Shown here one piece after another: positions 34,521 to 46,063 of a stretch of 64,000 nucleotides of DNA. The stretch spans positions 26,573,143 through 26,637,142 of the forward strand of contig OZ025265.1 of NCBI GenBank assembly GCA_964019135.1, given 5' to 3'. The position numbers and the translations under genes were made by a program. Positions within the stretch are counted from its first letter, which is position 1. Every line of letters starts with the position of its first letter. The notes below the pieces were generated by a model that was not told where the DNA came from, made no database searches, and saw nothing but the letters and a program-made list of their open reading frames with translations. The DNA is from Arenicola marina (taxonomy: Eukaryota > Annelida > Polychaeta > Arenicolidae).

Positions 34521-34901
34521 TGTCACATCTATTCTGTTGGTGTAACAACACTTTTGTGGTGAATCCTCATTGGCGGAGACGCGCAATGTGCACACACAGA
34601 AGCCCACAAAAGTATAAAACCAAAGGAATTGCTTTGGCTCTGATGATAAACGTGGATCCCACCTTCACACATACAAGGTTTCAGCATTGAACTTAAACGG
34701 TGTGTGAAATATAATAGTGCGCAATATTTTGCATGGTGAGCTAAGTCAGTGAAAAAGAAGTGTCTATAATTCAGTGTTAACGGCGTATTCGTCAGTAACT
34801 TCAACTGCATAATTAATTTTACACATCAAAAGTCGCCCAACCAGTAAACAGTCCAATTGTATCGTTCTATGCTGTAGCTGATTCGACTCGCTCGAGCCAT
34901 C

Positions 34902-35564
34902 ATGTCGTTGCTAGTAGATGACAACACCCCTGACTCCCTGGCAGACGAAGGACCCCTGAACGCCTTGGTCATTGGACACTCCTTCGTGCGCCGCCTGAAG
35001 GGATTTGCAGACACCTCCGGCTTGAGCAACCTGGGCCTGTCGGAGGCTACGTGCACAGTCGCGCTACACGGGATGGGAGGCATGAAGCTTCCCAAACTGG
35101 AGAAGGAGATGCGTCTGATGGTGGAACGCTTGAAACCAAAGCTCATCTTCATGGATATCGGTTCCAATGATCTATGCGATCAAGGTATTTCGGCCGTGGC
35201 GCTGGCCCACCGTGTCGTCGATGTGGCCAGACTGGCGCTGAGCCATGGAGGGGTCTACAGGGTATACGTGGCGGAGATCATGGAGAGGGACCTCTTCAGG
35301 GGTAAGTGGCCGGCACCGGCTGATTACAACGCCAGGGTGGAGCTTGCCAACTCCACGATGGCGGCCCTCTGCGAGACGGAGGGCGCCGCCAAGTTGTCCT
35401 TTTGGCGCCACGGGAAACTTAGCCGACATGGGACACGGTACGTCTCGGCAGACGGCGTCCATCTCAGTGAGGACGGCCTGAAGAAATATCACCGGAGCGT
35501 GCGCCGTGCTCTGCGCAGAGGTCTCAAGGACATACGCACGAATGGATTACCCCCCAAAAGCTGA
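34902..35564 (+). CDS. SGNH-hydrolase-like protein, intact single-exon ORF
   Basis: A 220-residue open frame. SGNH blocks are in order: the Ser nucleophile in LVIGHSFVRRL (S27, GHS in place of the usual GDS), a Gly block GMGGMKL (~57-63), GSND with N89, and DGVHL giving D184 and H187. This is the catalytic set of SGNH/GDSL esterases. There is no signal peptide or membrane segment, so the predicted place is intracellular. The ORF is clearly more GC-rich than the AT-rich flanks. Single-exon SGNH ORFs of the GHSFVRRL type also occur in animal retroelements (recalled family knowledge), so it may be a transposon cargo gene or a domesticated one. No RT, recombinase or terminal repeat adjoins it. 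The left-arm copy is broken. Confidence 0.8.
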   Translation: MSLLVDDNTPDSLADEGPLNALVIGHSFVRRLKGFADTSGLSNLGLSEATCTVALHGMGGMKLPKLEKEMRLMVERLKPKLIFMDIGSNDLCDQGISAVALAHRVVDVARLALSHGGVYRVYVAEIMERDLFRGKWPAPADYNARVELANSTMAALCETEGAAKLSFWRHGKLSRHGTRYVSADGVHLSEDGLKKYHRSVRRALRRGLKDIRTNGLPPKS

Positions 35565-36369
35565 TATTGATAAGGACACATGATGCAGGTAAGCTGTCAT
35601 TCCATGGTCATATTTAAGCGCCGAGAGGATCCGTTGCAGGTTGGATCGTGCAAACGGGTCGACTCGACGATTGCGTTCTGAACACTTTACCCGACTAATC
35701 AAGACTTTTGAATTATCGACAAGCGAAACGTACTTGGCTGGTGATGCTGTTAATTGCGCTGATGCATGTCCAAATCATCGCTTCTGTTATGCAGATGATT
35801 ATATGACATACTCCGAACATGGATAAATAAACTGATTCATTGTAAGAATATGCAACATGCTGTCTTTTTTTTCGATTCTTATACGCGATTATTTGAGGCC
35901 CCCCCAAAAAAATTATGTTTGTTCAATGGATCAAAACACGATGACTATCAGCCTGTTATAGGCTGAACAAAACTGACAAAAGTAGCCTGAATTCTTGGAT
36001 GCTAATTCAGAACTATAATTGTTAATTCAGTGAAAAATGAGATGCGGTTGTGGGCTTTGGTTAAAATCGCGAAGAAAATATTGCAGAGGCCCCCGAGTGT
36101 GATTTAATGCTATTGCTTATTATACATATTAAGTGCTTTTCTAGAAACAAAATTGCGATGAAAAATGCTGTTCGGCTCATTTTGACTGGGTAATTGACAT
36201 TATTTGCATATTTTTGGGGCTGCCAAAAGAAATCAAGACAATCAAGCATTATATTTAATTCGTTTATTGCGAGAATGAACACTTAATAGTAGCAATTCAT
36301 GTTGAACACGGACGTTCAATCCTTCCGGCCTGCGGAATGTTGGCACCTTATCTCGTAATGCTGCTACCG
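35565..36369. other. Intergenic between SGNH ORF and gene A'
   Basis: Its first ~300 bases are very similar to the left arm (25200-25500). No gene is called; a 61-codon frame at 35641-35826 is disrupted in the left arm. Confidence 0.5.
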
Positions 36370-37865
36370 TCAGTGAAGGGTGATGCCGGTCAATGTCAAG
36401 GTCACCAGGTACACCAGGTTGTTACATGCTAAGACGGCAGCCGCATTCTGAAGGAGACCAAGCATACCGAAATGTCTCACTCATCTGGTCATAGACGTGC
36501 CTTGCTACATGAATGTCTACAGATACGGTTACCACTAGTACAAGGCAATGACACAATCTCTCTTTAGACAAATACCTCTTTATTAGCCTGTTACTGTGTA
36601 TTTTTAAAAATAATATATTTAGGCATGCAGCACTATTTGCAAAATAAACAATAAAGTTTTAAGAAGCACATGTATGTGTTAACTTACATCAGGCCAGTGG
36701 AATCCATCGTAGTCGTAATCACTCTGTAATGGAGAATAATTACAAGGTCACTATGGTAACTTAGATTTGAATAACTTAAAGTGCTATTTATGTGACCATC
36801 AACCATTTTGTCGCATTTTTACTATTGTCTATAGCTACCTACAGTGAAGTATATAGTTTGTTAATCTACCGAAATATAGATTAACCCCATACACAATATA
36901 ATTGGGCGTTGTTAACGTGTCTTATTTCTCTAAAAAGCGGGATATAGCACATTGACAATATCAATATACAACTAGGCAAACCCACGAACATCACATATCA
37001 ATACCAGCGACTGCATCATATACCGGGTCCAACTTTTAGTTAGAAGTCGCCCTCGCTTTTTGCTGTGTTTCTGCCAACATTTTGCTACCTATCTCTAAAT
37101 AGCACTTAATGAGCCTAATAAGAACATTAATTTTTGTCGTATCTCCTTTCCACCTACAACGTCGCAACAATTTGGCAACACTAAAAACCAGAATAATCAG
37201 TTCCTTATGTTGTGAAGCTACCCCGAGCATAGCAGATGCAAAATGTATATAACCTAATAAAGTTAGATCGGTTTGACTTATCTAGATATGTGCCCCATAT
37301 CTTGCTTTGCGTTGAAAATGAAGGTTTTTGAAAGATCGATACTTGTACTACAGAAAGTGTATTGTTCATGTTTCTTCTTTAGTACTCACGGTAGATTCGG
37401 ATCCAGTGACGTAGTCGGCGTAGTCCGTTGTCAGATCTAGTGCATCTGTCTGAAACAAGCAGCGAGCGAGCTAGTAAAGACTTTTCAAGAAAAATTGTTG
37501 TGGTGAAATGTTACTTTCATGCAAACAGATCATGATGCAAAAAACACATTCATATGATATTAATCTCGCGTGTTCAAGCTTTGAAATATGTGACCCTAAT
37601 GTTAACATTGTACATACACGTATTCAGGTGCGTAACTGAATTCTGTTTGAAATATGGAATGTCGCGCTAAAGCAGTATACCATTCAACGTCCTCTCCCAT
37701 GATTCAATCACACAGGTTTGATCACGGTTTAATTGCCCTGGCAATGACTAAATACAGTAAGTTGTCAATAGATTCTACGCTTAAAATGGCGTTTCTTACC
37801 GTTGTTGCCGAGACTGACACCACCGTGACTACGACGAGGAAGAAGATCATTGCTGCGGAGAACAT
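36370..37865 (-). CDS. Gene A': right-arm copy of the small acidic Tyr-rich protein
   Basis: Minus-strand exons are 37865-37800, 37449-37390, 36723-36688 and 36447-36370, again all phase 0 with intact donors and acceptors. The product is 79 residues. The signal peptide starts MFSAAMIFFLVV, exon 2 is TDALDLTTDYADYVTGSEST and exon 3 SDYDYDGFHWPD. Exon 4 starts NAAAVLACNNLVYLVTLTLT, then a deletion shifts the frame and it ends five residues later, so the basic tail of gene A is lost. Changes in exons 1-3 are few and never break the frame. Probably expressed, with a divergent C-terminus; decay in progress is the alternative. Confidence 0.6.
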
Positions 37866-37995
37866 GTTGATACTATTCCACAGTTTAGAGTCCACAATAG
37901 CTAACACCGTTGCCGAGTTAAAACTATTGGTTGCGCCGGTGGCCGATCCAATTGAACAGTTTACTTCAAGTGTCATTAATGAGAATGGATCTCCA

Positions 37996-38002
37996 CTTTA
38001 TA
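37996..38002 (-). promoter_or_regulatory. TATA box of gene A'
   Basis: TATAAAG on the minus strand, about 130 bases upstream of the A' start, at the position matching 21670-21677 in the left arm. Confidence 0.55.
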
Positions 38003-38065
38003 GCCCAAGGGAATGCCTATTGTTCCTGCGCTGTTGTTCGTGTGACAGCGTGTTACATCGTGTCT

Positions 38066-39390
38066 GGGCGAAAACGTAAATAACAACCAATTCTGAAATG
38101 AAAGTGTGAATAATTAGTGCATTTGCTTTGTCAGTGATAACGGTGTCACGTCTTGAGACGATGGACGCCTTCTTGCCGGTCGATCCACGACCGCTGATTG
38201 GTTGAAACAATCACCACACACGCATATGATTGAACAGACATCTCTCCCCATGACAACGATTGTCTCTAACGAACGAGTATGGATAGAACGCCCTTTGCTG
38301 GGAGATGCATCAGTGATCTGAACCGGTTTTCTCTGACATGACAAAGCTATAACCACTTAAGTTGCTGCTCAACCTGCTAACTAAATGAGCCAAGGATGTC
38401 CCAGATACTAATAATGCTGTATATTACATGACCAGAGAAAATTGGAATGGGCATGGGGGATTAACATGACAATAAGTTGGTCACAACTCAGACTGGTGTC
38501 TTTCGCACCCCACTCATCCCGCCATAAATACACACATGTCACTATAACACTTACCATATTGTGTAAGTTTCCAATATTACGTCCTAAATTAATTAAATTA
38601 AGGACGTATAATTGGTTAAAAGCGCTGCCTTGATGCTCGTGGAAGGCATGGTAAATGGTTTAGTACCGAGTTGCTTTCGGGATATAGTAACTGATACAAT
38701 TTTATTGGGTGTAGTTAGGTGTTGACTGTCGCATTATGTGATCATTATGACTTCTTTTTTGTATTGCACACTTCTATTATCAATTAATATAATGCGTCAA
38801 CACTTACTATCCCCAATCAAAAGAATACGTCAACACTCTAAATTAAAAGAAATGCCGCACATCTTCGATTTCATAATGTTATTTCTTCAACTTGTCAAGG
38901 CCGATTCTACCGGAAACTGCTTTGGTACGTCAAATGTTAGGCTCTAGTTAGCTGAGTAAGGAAGTCAGGTATGCTCACTAAATATTTTGTTTTCATGCAC
39001 GCGTGAATTCGAGCTGTTAACCGTTCTTTTTCCATAAGAAAACCAACATATACCTGTCAATATATTCCCTTATATATAACCCTAACCCTAACCAGATAAA
39101 TGACATTCATGTTATGATGTCTAACATCGCATATGCCCTTAATGCCCCATTTTCCATTCGCTCCTGAATTGGGTGTGGGTGTAACTTGTGAAAACCAATA
39201 TTTTGTTTTGCCATTAAATGAAAAGAAAAAAAGACGCAAACAAATTTGACATGATGGTCTACACGATCTCTGATCTGTGACCACAACCGTACGGACCGTT
39301 CAGTCGGCTGAGCTAGCTAGCTAAATAGCGACTGGTACCGTGTTTATGTGACTGGTTCTGAAGTCTCGATGAGAGATTACGGCGCGTAGA
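38066..39390. other. Intergenic in right arm
   Basis: Inverse of ~20190-21600. 'ccctaaccctaacc' at 39078-39093 resembles a telomere unit but aligns with ordinary arm sequence on the left. No gene recognised. Confidence 0.5.
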
Positions 39391-39394
39391 TCGT

Positions 39395-39480
39395 TGGTAC
39401 GCGCCCCGCCGTGGCCATGTCTGTGTGGTCGCAGGTGAAAGATTCCATGTCCTTTTTCGCAAAGAGGAGGGGGTTACCTT
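39395..39480 (+). mobile_element. tRNA-derived SINE, truncated right-arm copy
   Basis: 'cgtggccatgtctgtgtggtcgcagg...gaggagggggttacc' matches the middle of the SINE at 11881-12134, in plus orientation as expected for the inverted arm. Head and tail are lost. Confidence 0.65.
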
Positions 39481-41211
39481 TCATAAGTGTGTTTACATAA
39501 AGCGGGTTGCGCGAAAAAATACTCCTACTGAGCGGATTTTAGCGGTAAATTGCCCCTACCGAGCGGATTTTGGTGGTAAAAATGGGGGGTCTTTACCGCG
39601 CCCCCCCCTCCCCCTCCCAACCCAGCAATGTATTTATTAACACCCCAACCCCGGGAGCAGCATATGGGTACATGGGGTGCAAATATATATATGTATACAT
39701 GCAGATGCCGCGTATTGGCGAGCGTGGCGGCCGGCTGGTTTTACTTTCAATAACCAATTTTCGGTCAATTTCTATTAATGTTTATTTTTAGTTATACGTA
39801 TTGAATTGTCACATGTAATTTTCCCATTTGATGATGAGAAGTACGAACTAAAATAGTAGAAGGCAACATTTCTATGCGTGTGTCATGCATTCGTGGCCGA
39901 AATTTAGTGGGCTTTTACACAAATCTGTTGGCTTCCCCTCTTCGATTGTTTTGGCTCAATGTAACGGATCTAGTCACAAACAGTGCACATAAACAGAAAG
40001 CGTACACGATGAATAGAAACACCTTATTTGCAACTGAGGCATTATTTATTTCGTGCGATCATTTAAATTACGAGAAAAATCTATTTTTGCCTTTGATCAA
40101 GTAGAGTAAAGCGACCACTTTACTCAAGTCATTCATGTCGTACAATGTGATCACAAATAAAGAAGCTACCTAGATATCATGAAATCCATCGAAAACCGCA
40201 TGGGTTCCTGAAACGTATAGCGTGCCTTCAAGCAAAATCGGGACGCGGAAATAGCCAACAATCCAAATACAGATGCTGAACAGATAATTAGTCTGATTTA
40301 AGAAGGGAAAGAACTGGTCATTAACTCATTGCAGTAATTAAATTCATGGTTACACCGCAGGATATTTTACCATTCATTACCCGTTGTTGGTCCCATGTAG
40401 AGCATATAAATTACCAATGTTTACTACCAGCATGTGATTCATTACGTAGTTAATTGACCATTTCATAATCAGAAAGATATATTCATGAAGTTATCCCAGC
40501 ATAGAAATTGGCCTTAATTCTCTGCCCATTACCTGCACTGGAGATTTCAACAAAAAGTTAAAAAAAAAAGGTCATTACGCAACCGTGCAGGTCTCAAGGC
40601 ATCACGAAGTCCATTACACGAGATCATTATGATGGACGGCCCGGGGCTTAATTTAGTACTCGAAGCTCAATAATTAACGTGTCATATTCGCTTATGAATA
40701 AATGCAAACTATGATATGTTATAGCCAGCTGTAACATTTGAAAATGATATCCGGTCGTCGAGGGTAAACCGCATCCACTGGCAATGGTAGAGAAAGCTAC
40801 GTAACCACGTAGTTAGCATGTCTTTCGTGACCTGACCAAGCCCGATAACAACACAAAAGACTCCAACACTAAAAATTTAAAATATCAGACAACTTATCCC
40901 ATAAATATGAAAACTTAATCCTTCAGAAATGACGCACGATCCAAAGCGTTGAACCGACCACGTCATGGTCAAATTCCACGAGAGGTAATCTCTCTCAACA
41001 TCTAACGAGAGGACGACGCGACGTAACACGAGGCTTTGGCGTGGGTCATGAATTACAAGAGACTGTCCTTCGGAGTAAAATAACGATGCTGAATGTGTGA
41101 CGTCAGACGCGGCGTGGACTGCTCAATCATCAGAATCAATCCGGGTTCTGCGTTAAAGGGACGAGTGGTGATGATGACGATTCGCGTGATGATGCATGGA
41201 TCCCAAAGCAC

Positions 41212-41698
41212 TTAATTATCGCCGCTGGTTTCCCGTCTTCCTCGCGCAATAAATCTGCAAACAAAGGGTGCATATAAAACATTTAAACCGTTTCATCTAA
41301 ATTACATCATTGATCAATTTCAAATGCAATGTTTCTTTAAATACTAAGGTTTTTTTATTATTAATTGTTTTAATCGATTTTAAATATAAGGTTATATTAA
41401 ATACTAATCTGTTTAATTATTTTAATCTGTTTTAAATACAATGTTAGTTTATTCATACATTCTGTCAAAGAACTTTATTAGTAGGACCTACTTACGTTTG
41501 ATTCAGTTTCCTTAGTGCAGCCAGAGTAATCCGATATAGAATACGGCATAATTGTTGTAGACATAGACACAAGGTATTTACGGATATACATCTGATGCAT
41601 CGACTTAATGTCTCTAAAATGGTGTCCATTAGAGCAATGTACGACGCCGAGGTCACCATGACAACGATAACGAGGGCGTTAAACAGTGTATTGATCAT
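41212..41698 (-). CDS. Gene G': right-arm copy of the cationic peptide gene
   Basis: Exon 1 is 41698-41496 with a gtaag donor; exon 2 is 41254-41212 after a tttgcag acceptor and ends in TAA; phase 2, 81 residues. The signal peptide is MINTLFNALVIVVMVTSA. The mature part has Cys at 34, 37, 44, 46 and 51, two more than gene G. The exon-2 peptide FIARGRRETSGDN is identical to gene G, with one synonymous base change. TATAAA lies at 41838-41843 on the minus strand. The extra Cys residues suggest the two products may differ in disulfide pattern. Confidence 0.7.
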
Positions 41699-41843
41699 AA
41701 TGGTTGACCGATGCGTACAGTGGGCGTAAACGACCAATTATCGAGATTTGCCTCTAACAACAATGTCTCCTGTAATACTGGTGTGAATGCGCTTTCAATA
41801 CAGTTTTTTATGCCGTGACTCTTGGACGTCAGAACCCTTTATA

Positions 41844-43430
41844 CCATGTCGATGCGAGTTATTGTCACTGTATGGGAGTTGATATTCACGCCGTGTCGAG
41901 CCAAAGCTCCACCGTCACAACCAATCAACCACCGCGTAATAACGCCGTCACTTAGCCCACTATGTTAATCGGCTCAATTTCCGTGTTCGTTCGTCAACCC
42001 TAATGTATCTATATTTAGCATTGAGCGTCTGGATATATTTCAAGTGTAGTGATTGTATTATTATATTTGTAACCGTTGGGCGTTATTGACACCTTATAGT
42101 TATTTCATGAGATTTTGGCGTCAATCCAGTTGAGCCAATATGAATTCCAAACTGGGCAGCGAAACCTATCGGGCATATAGTTACTAATGAGCTCATTTTA
42201 GAAGATGATTCGCGATTTATTACCTGAGTACACAGATCGAGCATACCAACATGCCACCTGGAGCCCTATGAGTATACGTGGGTATGTATGCAAGGGTTAT
42301 AAATGTTTTACGATCAATATATACAAGACTTAAGTCAGCCAGCAAACCCATCAGGGGTTCACTCACTATTGCAACTGCCCTATCGGTGCCCTGCAGGGGT
42401 CTTTGCATGGACCGGTGCTGTTTGCTTCTCATAGCAGCGAACAGGTGCAATACATCGATATGATCTCTGAGGCGTACTGTCCAGGAATCAGACTTAGTCG
42501 TCATGCACCAAGTGTCTCATCTTCAATGTTTTGTCGACGACTTGGCAACGTGTGCTTACACTGAGGTTAGACTCGTCGAAACAACACAAGTTTTCAAGAA
42601 CATTCCAGCCAGAAAACGATGATTGTAGTATTTTTTGCGCTGGGTTTAGGCAAAGGTAGCGAAAAACGGGTCTCAATATGAAGAACAATATCTAATGTTA
42701 TAAGTCGTACACCTTGGCCTAAAGTATACGCACGTTTATTGACAAACGCGGTTAAGACGCTAAATTCTCAAGTTTACAATATGCTTGTAAATGTGACATG
42801 AATGTTTTCTGCGAAGACTCGGATGCTTGGATTGATTGGGCCGCCAATAAGGGGTGATGGGAGCTGTAAGAAAGGGTGACTCACGACGAGCTCTGGGTTG
42901 AGAAAACTACACGTGAAACGTCAAACTGGGAGACTCATATTGTTATTATTATTAAGGAAAAGTCAGGACCAAACTGCAGGATATCGTTGTGATGTCTGTG
43001 GCAGGCCCTGTCGATCTCAGAAATATCTTGTCAGTATTCAGCCCAAATGCTGCGTAATAAATTGGAATAATTAAAAGACCACAAATCAATCACAAATTTA
43101 TCTGCTTTAAACAGACGGACGGATGCCAACCCGAGTGCCATCAAGGTGGCTTCCCGTTCTGAGCATGCCCTGTTTCACTATGAAAAGTAAGCATTTTATG
43201 TGTGACTTCTGCTTTTGAATACGCCCCGGGGTGCTTTGTGTCACTACGAAATGCATCAAATGTTTTTAGGGGATACGACATTGTGATTAACACTCCCACA
43301 AGTTATAGTGGACGATGTCACATCATGTTTTTGGTACATAGGAGGTGGCAATAACATCCGATTGCGGTTACTGGGGATAGGTCTCAATGACGGTGTTAAT
43401 TAGCAGCACGCCAGTTAGATTTATGACATA
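41844..43430. other. Outer right arm, no gene called
   Basis: Inverse of 15899-17270 plus the outer boundary segment matching 14815-14943. Frames near 42220-42690 look partly protein-like but are not shared in frame with the left arm. Confidence 0.45.
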
Positions 43431-43609
43431 CACAGAGGAACAACGCCGATACTTTTAGCAAACCAAACCAAATAATAGGTTAAACGGCGATATACACATG
43501 TTGGATAGACAATTGGTTTAATTATATTAATTTAGAACATGTCGCTGAATTTATGTAATTTTAGTCAGCCTGGTGTCCTCCGTGGTACGGAGTTTTTCTC
43601 TGGGGTAAA

Positions 43610-43745
43610 CATTTGTACTTTTACTAAAAGAAATAATATCATTTGTGCCACATGTGTTCGAATCAATTGTGTGAGAAATAAATGTCTTAGGCAATTGGAA
43701 TATGTGTCTTGCGCCAAGACCTTTCGCGCCACAAGACACTACCTG
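43610..43745 (+). other. Conserved block alpha, unit 1 (Cys-rich frame)
   Basis: An open frame containing CVRINCVRNKCLRQ. Related frames occur at ~55470-55600 (interrupted) and, on the minus strand, 57885-57709 (CVCGNCVRNKCLSQ). AAATAAA lies within the block in units 2 and 3, so it may instead be the 3' UTR of exon-4-terminated transcripts. Coding status is undecided. Confidence 0.35.
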
Positions 43746-43795
43746 TCAATCATTCTCACCCGCAACACTTACTAACTAGCGGGACAACTTAATCA

Positions 43796-43796
<1 letters not shown>

Positions 43797-43832
<36 letters not shown>

Positions 43833-43833
43833 C
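43797..43833. repeat. (AAT)n microsatellite
   Basis: Twelve uninterrupted trinucleotide units; absent from the matching place in unit 2. Confidence 0.95.
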
Positions 43834-44193
43834 ACTTTTAATGACAAGTAGTGTGTTCGCTCGAAGTAGTGTGTCAGTAAATAGTAATACCCTCTCGAGA
43901 ATATCAAATCAGGTCGAAAATAACTAAGACATTATTCCGATTACCAACACCAAAAAACGTTAAAACCTAAGCGGAAAGTGCAATGACGTTTCACAGTGGC
44001 CTACCAACGATATGTATCGAAGAAAATGGGACATAACTGATTAACATAAAGTTTTAGTTAGAAAAGTACTTGGTGTCATAGGAAAACGATTAATATCACT
44101 GGATCTGTGAAACCGTATTTGCACGTAAAACACATAATTATTATTGTAGCGAGCAGTCTATTCAATGCCCAAGGTTCAGTTTCCGTTTTATAG

Positions 44194-44334
44194 ACTCGAT
44201 ATATGATGAGTGCCGTTCAAGTCTGCATTGGAGCCTCGATCCATGGAGTTAATATCCGTCGTATGTTCGCGCAAAGAACTTTTTTTCACACATGCAAAGC
44301 CGTTTGTAATCCCGTACACATATATATCCAATAG
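44194..44334 (+). CDS. Block beta, unit 1: candidate terminal exon
   Basis: From the acceptor ccgttttatag the frame is open in phase 0 for 46 codons to TAG. It begins TRYMMSAVQVCIGAS. Relative to unit 2 it has a 4-base and a 2-base insertion, so the middle is out of register and the end (HTCKAVCNP) returns to the common frame. Its 5' partner would lie left of the palindrome boundary and is not present here. Confidence 0.4.
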   Translation, partial: TRYMMSAVQVCIGASIHGVNIRRMFAQRTFFHTCKAVCNPVHIYIQ

Positions 44335-45060
44335 TTATCGGCCGGATGATAATGTTAGTCAGTATTGTCAATATTTATAACGATAAATTATAACTATAGC
44401 TTATTGAGTTTATACCGTACCTGAGTTTCATTTGCAAAATCATCAAATGGGATCTGACAACGCTAAGACCATTTCATCTACATTTCAAATAGAACGGGCA
44501 ATTGAAAGATCATGTTCATACGAAACGAATAAACGGCTGATTTTTATCACTGACGCCACTATTATACTTTCATGAAACACTTTATGATATGTCAAATCTT
44601 TCTTTAAGTGAAGGTTACATTTTTGGTGCCAAAGTGTCCATGTATTAAATATAGTGCTGGTATTGTACAGATAACATGAATGTGATCACGGCAATAAAGC
44701 GATATTGCTGAAACGCGATATAAATCTGTAGTCTGACTTGATCCTTCGGAATATGCAAAATAAAATATGGTGTTATCTGGAGTGAATCGACGATTGAGAA
44801 GTTACATGCATGACCGCAGTTAGCTTTCGGCTAAGACATTTAATACGCATTACAACAATTGTGCGAGCAGTATGTGAGAAATTAACATATGTGTTATTAA
44901 ACAATTAGTCAACGATCCCTTAAAACCCCCAAGTTCAATTGCTAACACAGGGCTGTTATTAACACTGACACATGTGAGTGGTTGTTATCATGGTCGCGTA
45001 AGCAGGTCTTAACAAGACCTTGACTCTATCTGGAAGGCCACAATAACACTCAGCGACGGG
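44335..45060. other. Upstream region of gene C
   Basis: Non-coding, colinear with 56146-56935. CACATGTG near 44968 corresponds to CACGTG at 56840-56845 in unit 2. Confidence 0.5.
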
Positions 45061-45063
45061 CCT

Positions 45064-45070
45064 TATATAG
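45064..45070 (+). promoter_or_regulatory. TATA box of gene C
   Basis: TATATAG in 'ggccttatataggcattgtttctc', conserved in unit 2 at 56940-56946. It lies about 140 bases before the ATG, the same distance as in gene A. Confidence 0.6.
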
Positions 45071-45205
45071 GCATTGTTTCTCATTGATGGCATTACAAAC
45101 TCGGCCTCCATTTGGAACACAGATATCAAGCTAGCTGAGCCTGGTGGAAGTAATTCTGCTCTTACAAATCATCAATTATATACATAATCAGCCTACTTAA
45201 TAAAG

Positions 45206-46063
45206 ATGGCCGCTGTGAATGTTGTCTTCATCGTCATCGTTACCATGGTGATCTCGGCTTCTGCACGCACGGTAAGAGCAAACAAAACTCGTTCTCATGA
45301 AGTTGCAGTTGCGAGCTTTCTTTCATTCTTTGTCACATATTTGGCATGTCATGATGCAAAGTTGCCGATCTTTTTTCTTCTCTTGCAGACGGAAATGCCC
45401 GATTTCACAACAGACTATGCTGACTATGTCACTGGAACAGAATCCACTGTAAGTCTCGTGAATCATAGTCTTCAGCGATTAACAACATTTATATATTTGA
45501 TACATCTGAACAATTTGAATTTGCATCGATATAATCTAAAATCCGAATACTATTGTTACGTATCATGTGAATGATTATCTACTGAGTCAGATTAAGCTGC
45601 ACTAATCAATGTTTGGATTTTAGTCTTACTTTACATGCGGTACTTTAATATTGTTCAATAATTTTACTTGTTATCTTCTCTTCCTTCAAGGGTGATTATG
45701 ACTACGATGGATTAAACTGGCCCGATGTAAGTACTGCATTACTTGAAAGTCCCTCAAAGTGGACTCCCACGCGGAAGAGAATTATGACTAGATAAGGCAC
45801 GATCGGTTTAAATTCAATGCTTTCAAACTCCAAGAGCTTTACACACAGACGCAAGCTCAAGTATTAAGTGGTTAGCTATCATTACGCCTCACCTAGATCG
45901 CTTACAATAAATTGTCATTGCACAGGTTTATGCTATGTTTAAACACAATCATAACACTTTGTTTATTATTCCCTTGAAAAATTCGGCCTGCGGTGTAACC
46001 CACAACATTCTGCTGTACCTGATGACTTTCATCATGTCCTGTGTTGCTCTTACTCGTCACTGA
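45206..46063 (+). CDS. Gene C: small acidic Tyr-rich protein, exons 1-3 intact, exon 4 acceptor lost
   Basis: Exons are 45206-45271 (signal peptide MAAVNVVFIVIVTMVISASA), 45389-45448 (TEMPDFTTDYADYVTGTEST) and 45691-45726 (GDYDYDGLNWPD), all phase 0 with good splice sites. An exon-4-like segment, 45980-46063, encodes 27 residues (starting NSACGVTHNILLYLM) to TGA. Its acceptor reads ttgaaa instead of the ttgcag kept in copy D, so it is probably skipped. The next candidate terminal exon on this strand is block beta at 55996, across the LTR element. Without a new acceptor, the LTR insertion may have left the gene non-functional. Confidence 0.6.

Larger units (their letters stand above)
31813..43430 (-). 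repeat. Large palindrome, right arm
   Basis: Inverse copy of 14815-29515. It carries SGNH ORF (+), A' (-) and G' (-). It lacks the left-arm LINE and the AGGTCA insertion, but has its own ~0.5 kb insertion near 33975-34520 and tandem repeats at 32601-32680 and 33201-33290. Confidence 0.9.

Noticed and set aside
35641..35826. 61-codon frame after the SGNH ORF
   Set aside because: Interrupted by indels in the otherwise very similar left-arm sequence.
39078..39093. Possible interstitial telomere (ccctaaccctaacc)
   Set aside because: Only about two and a half units, and the left arm has ordinary, partly similar sequence at the same place, so chance drift is enough.
42220..42690. Protein-like frames on the minus strand of the right arm
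   Set aside because: The left-arm counterpart (16600-16860) is interrupted by stops, and no family motif was recognised.
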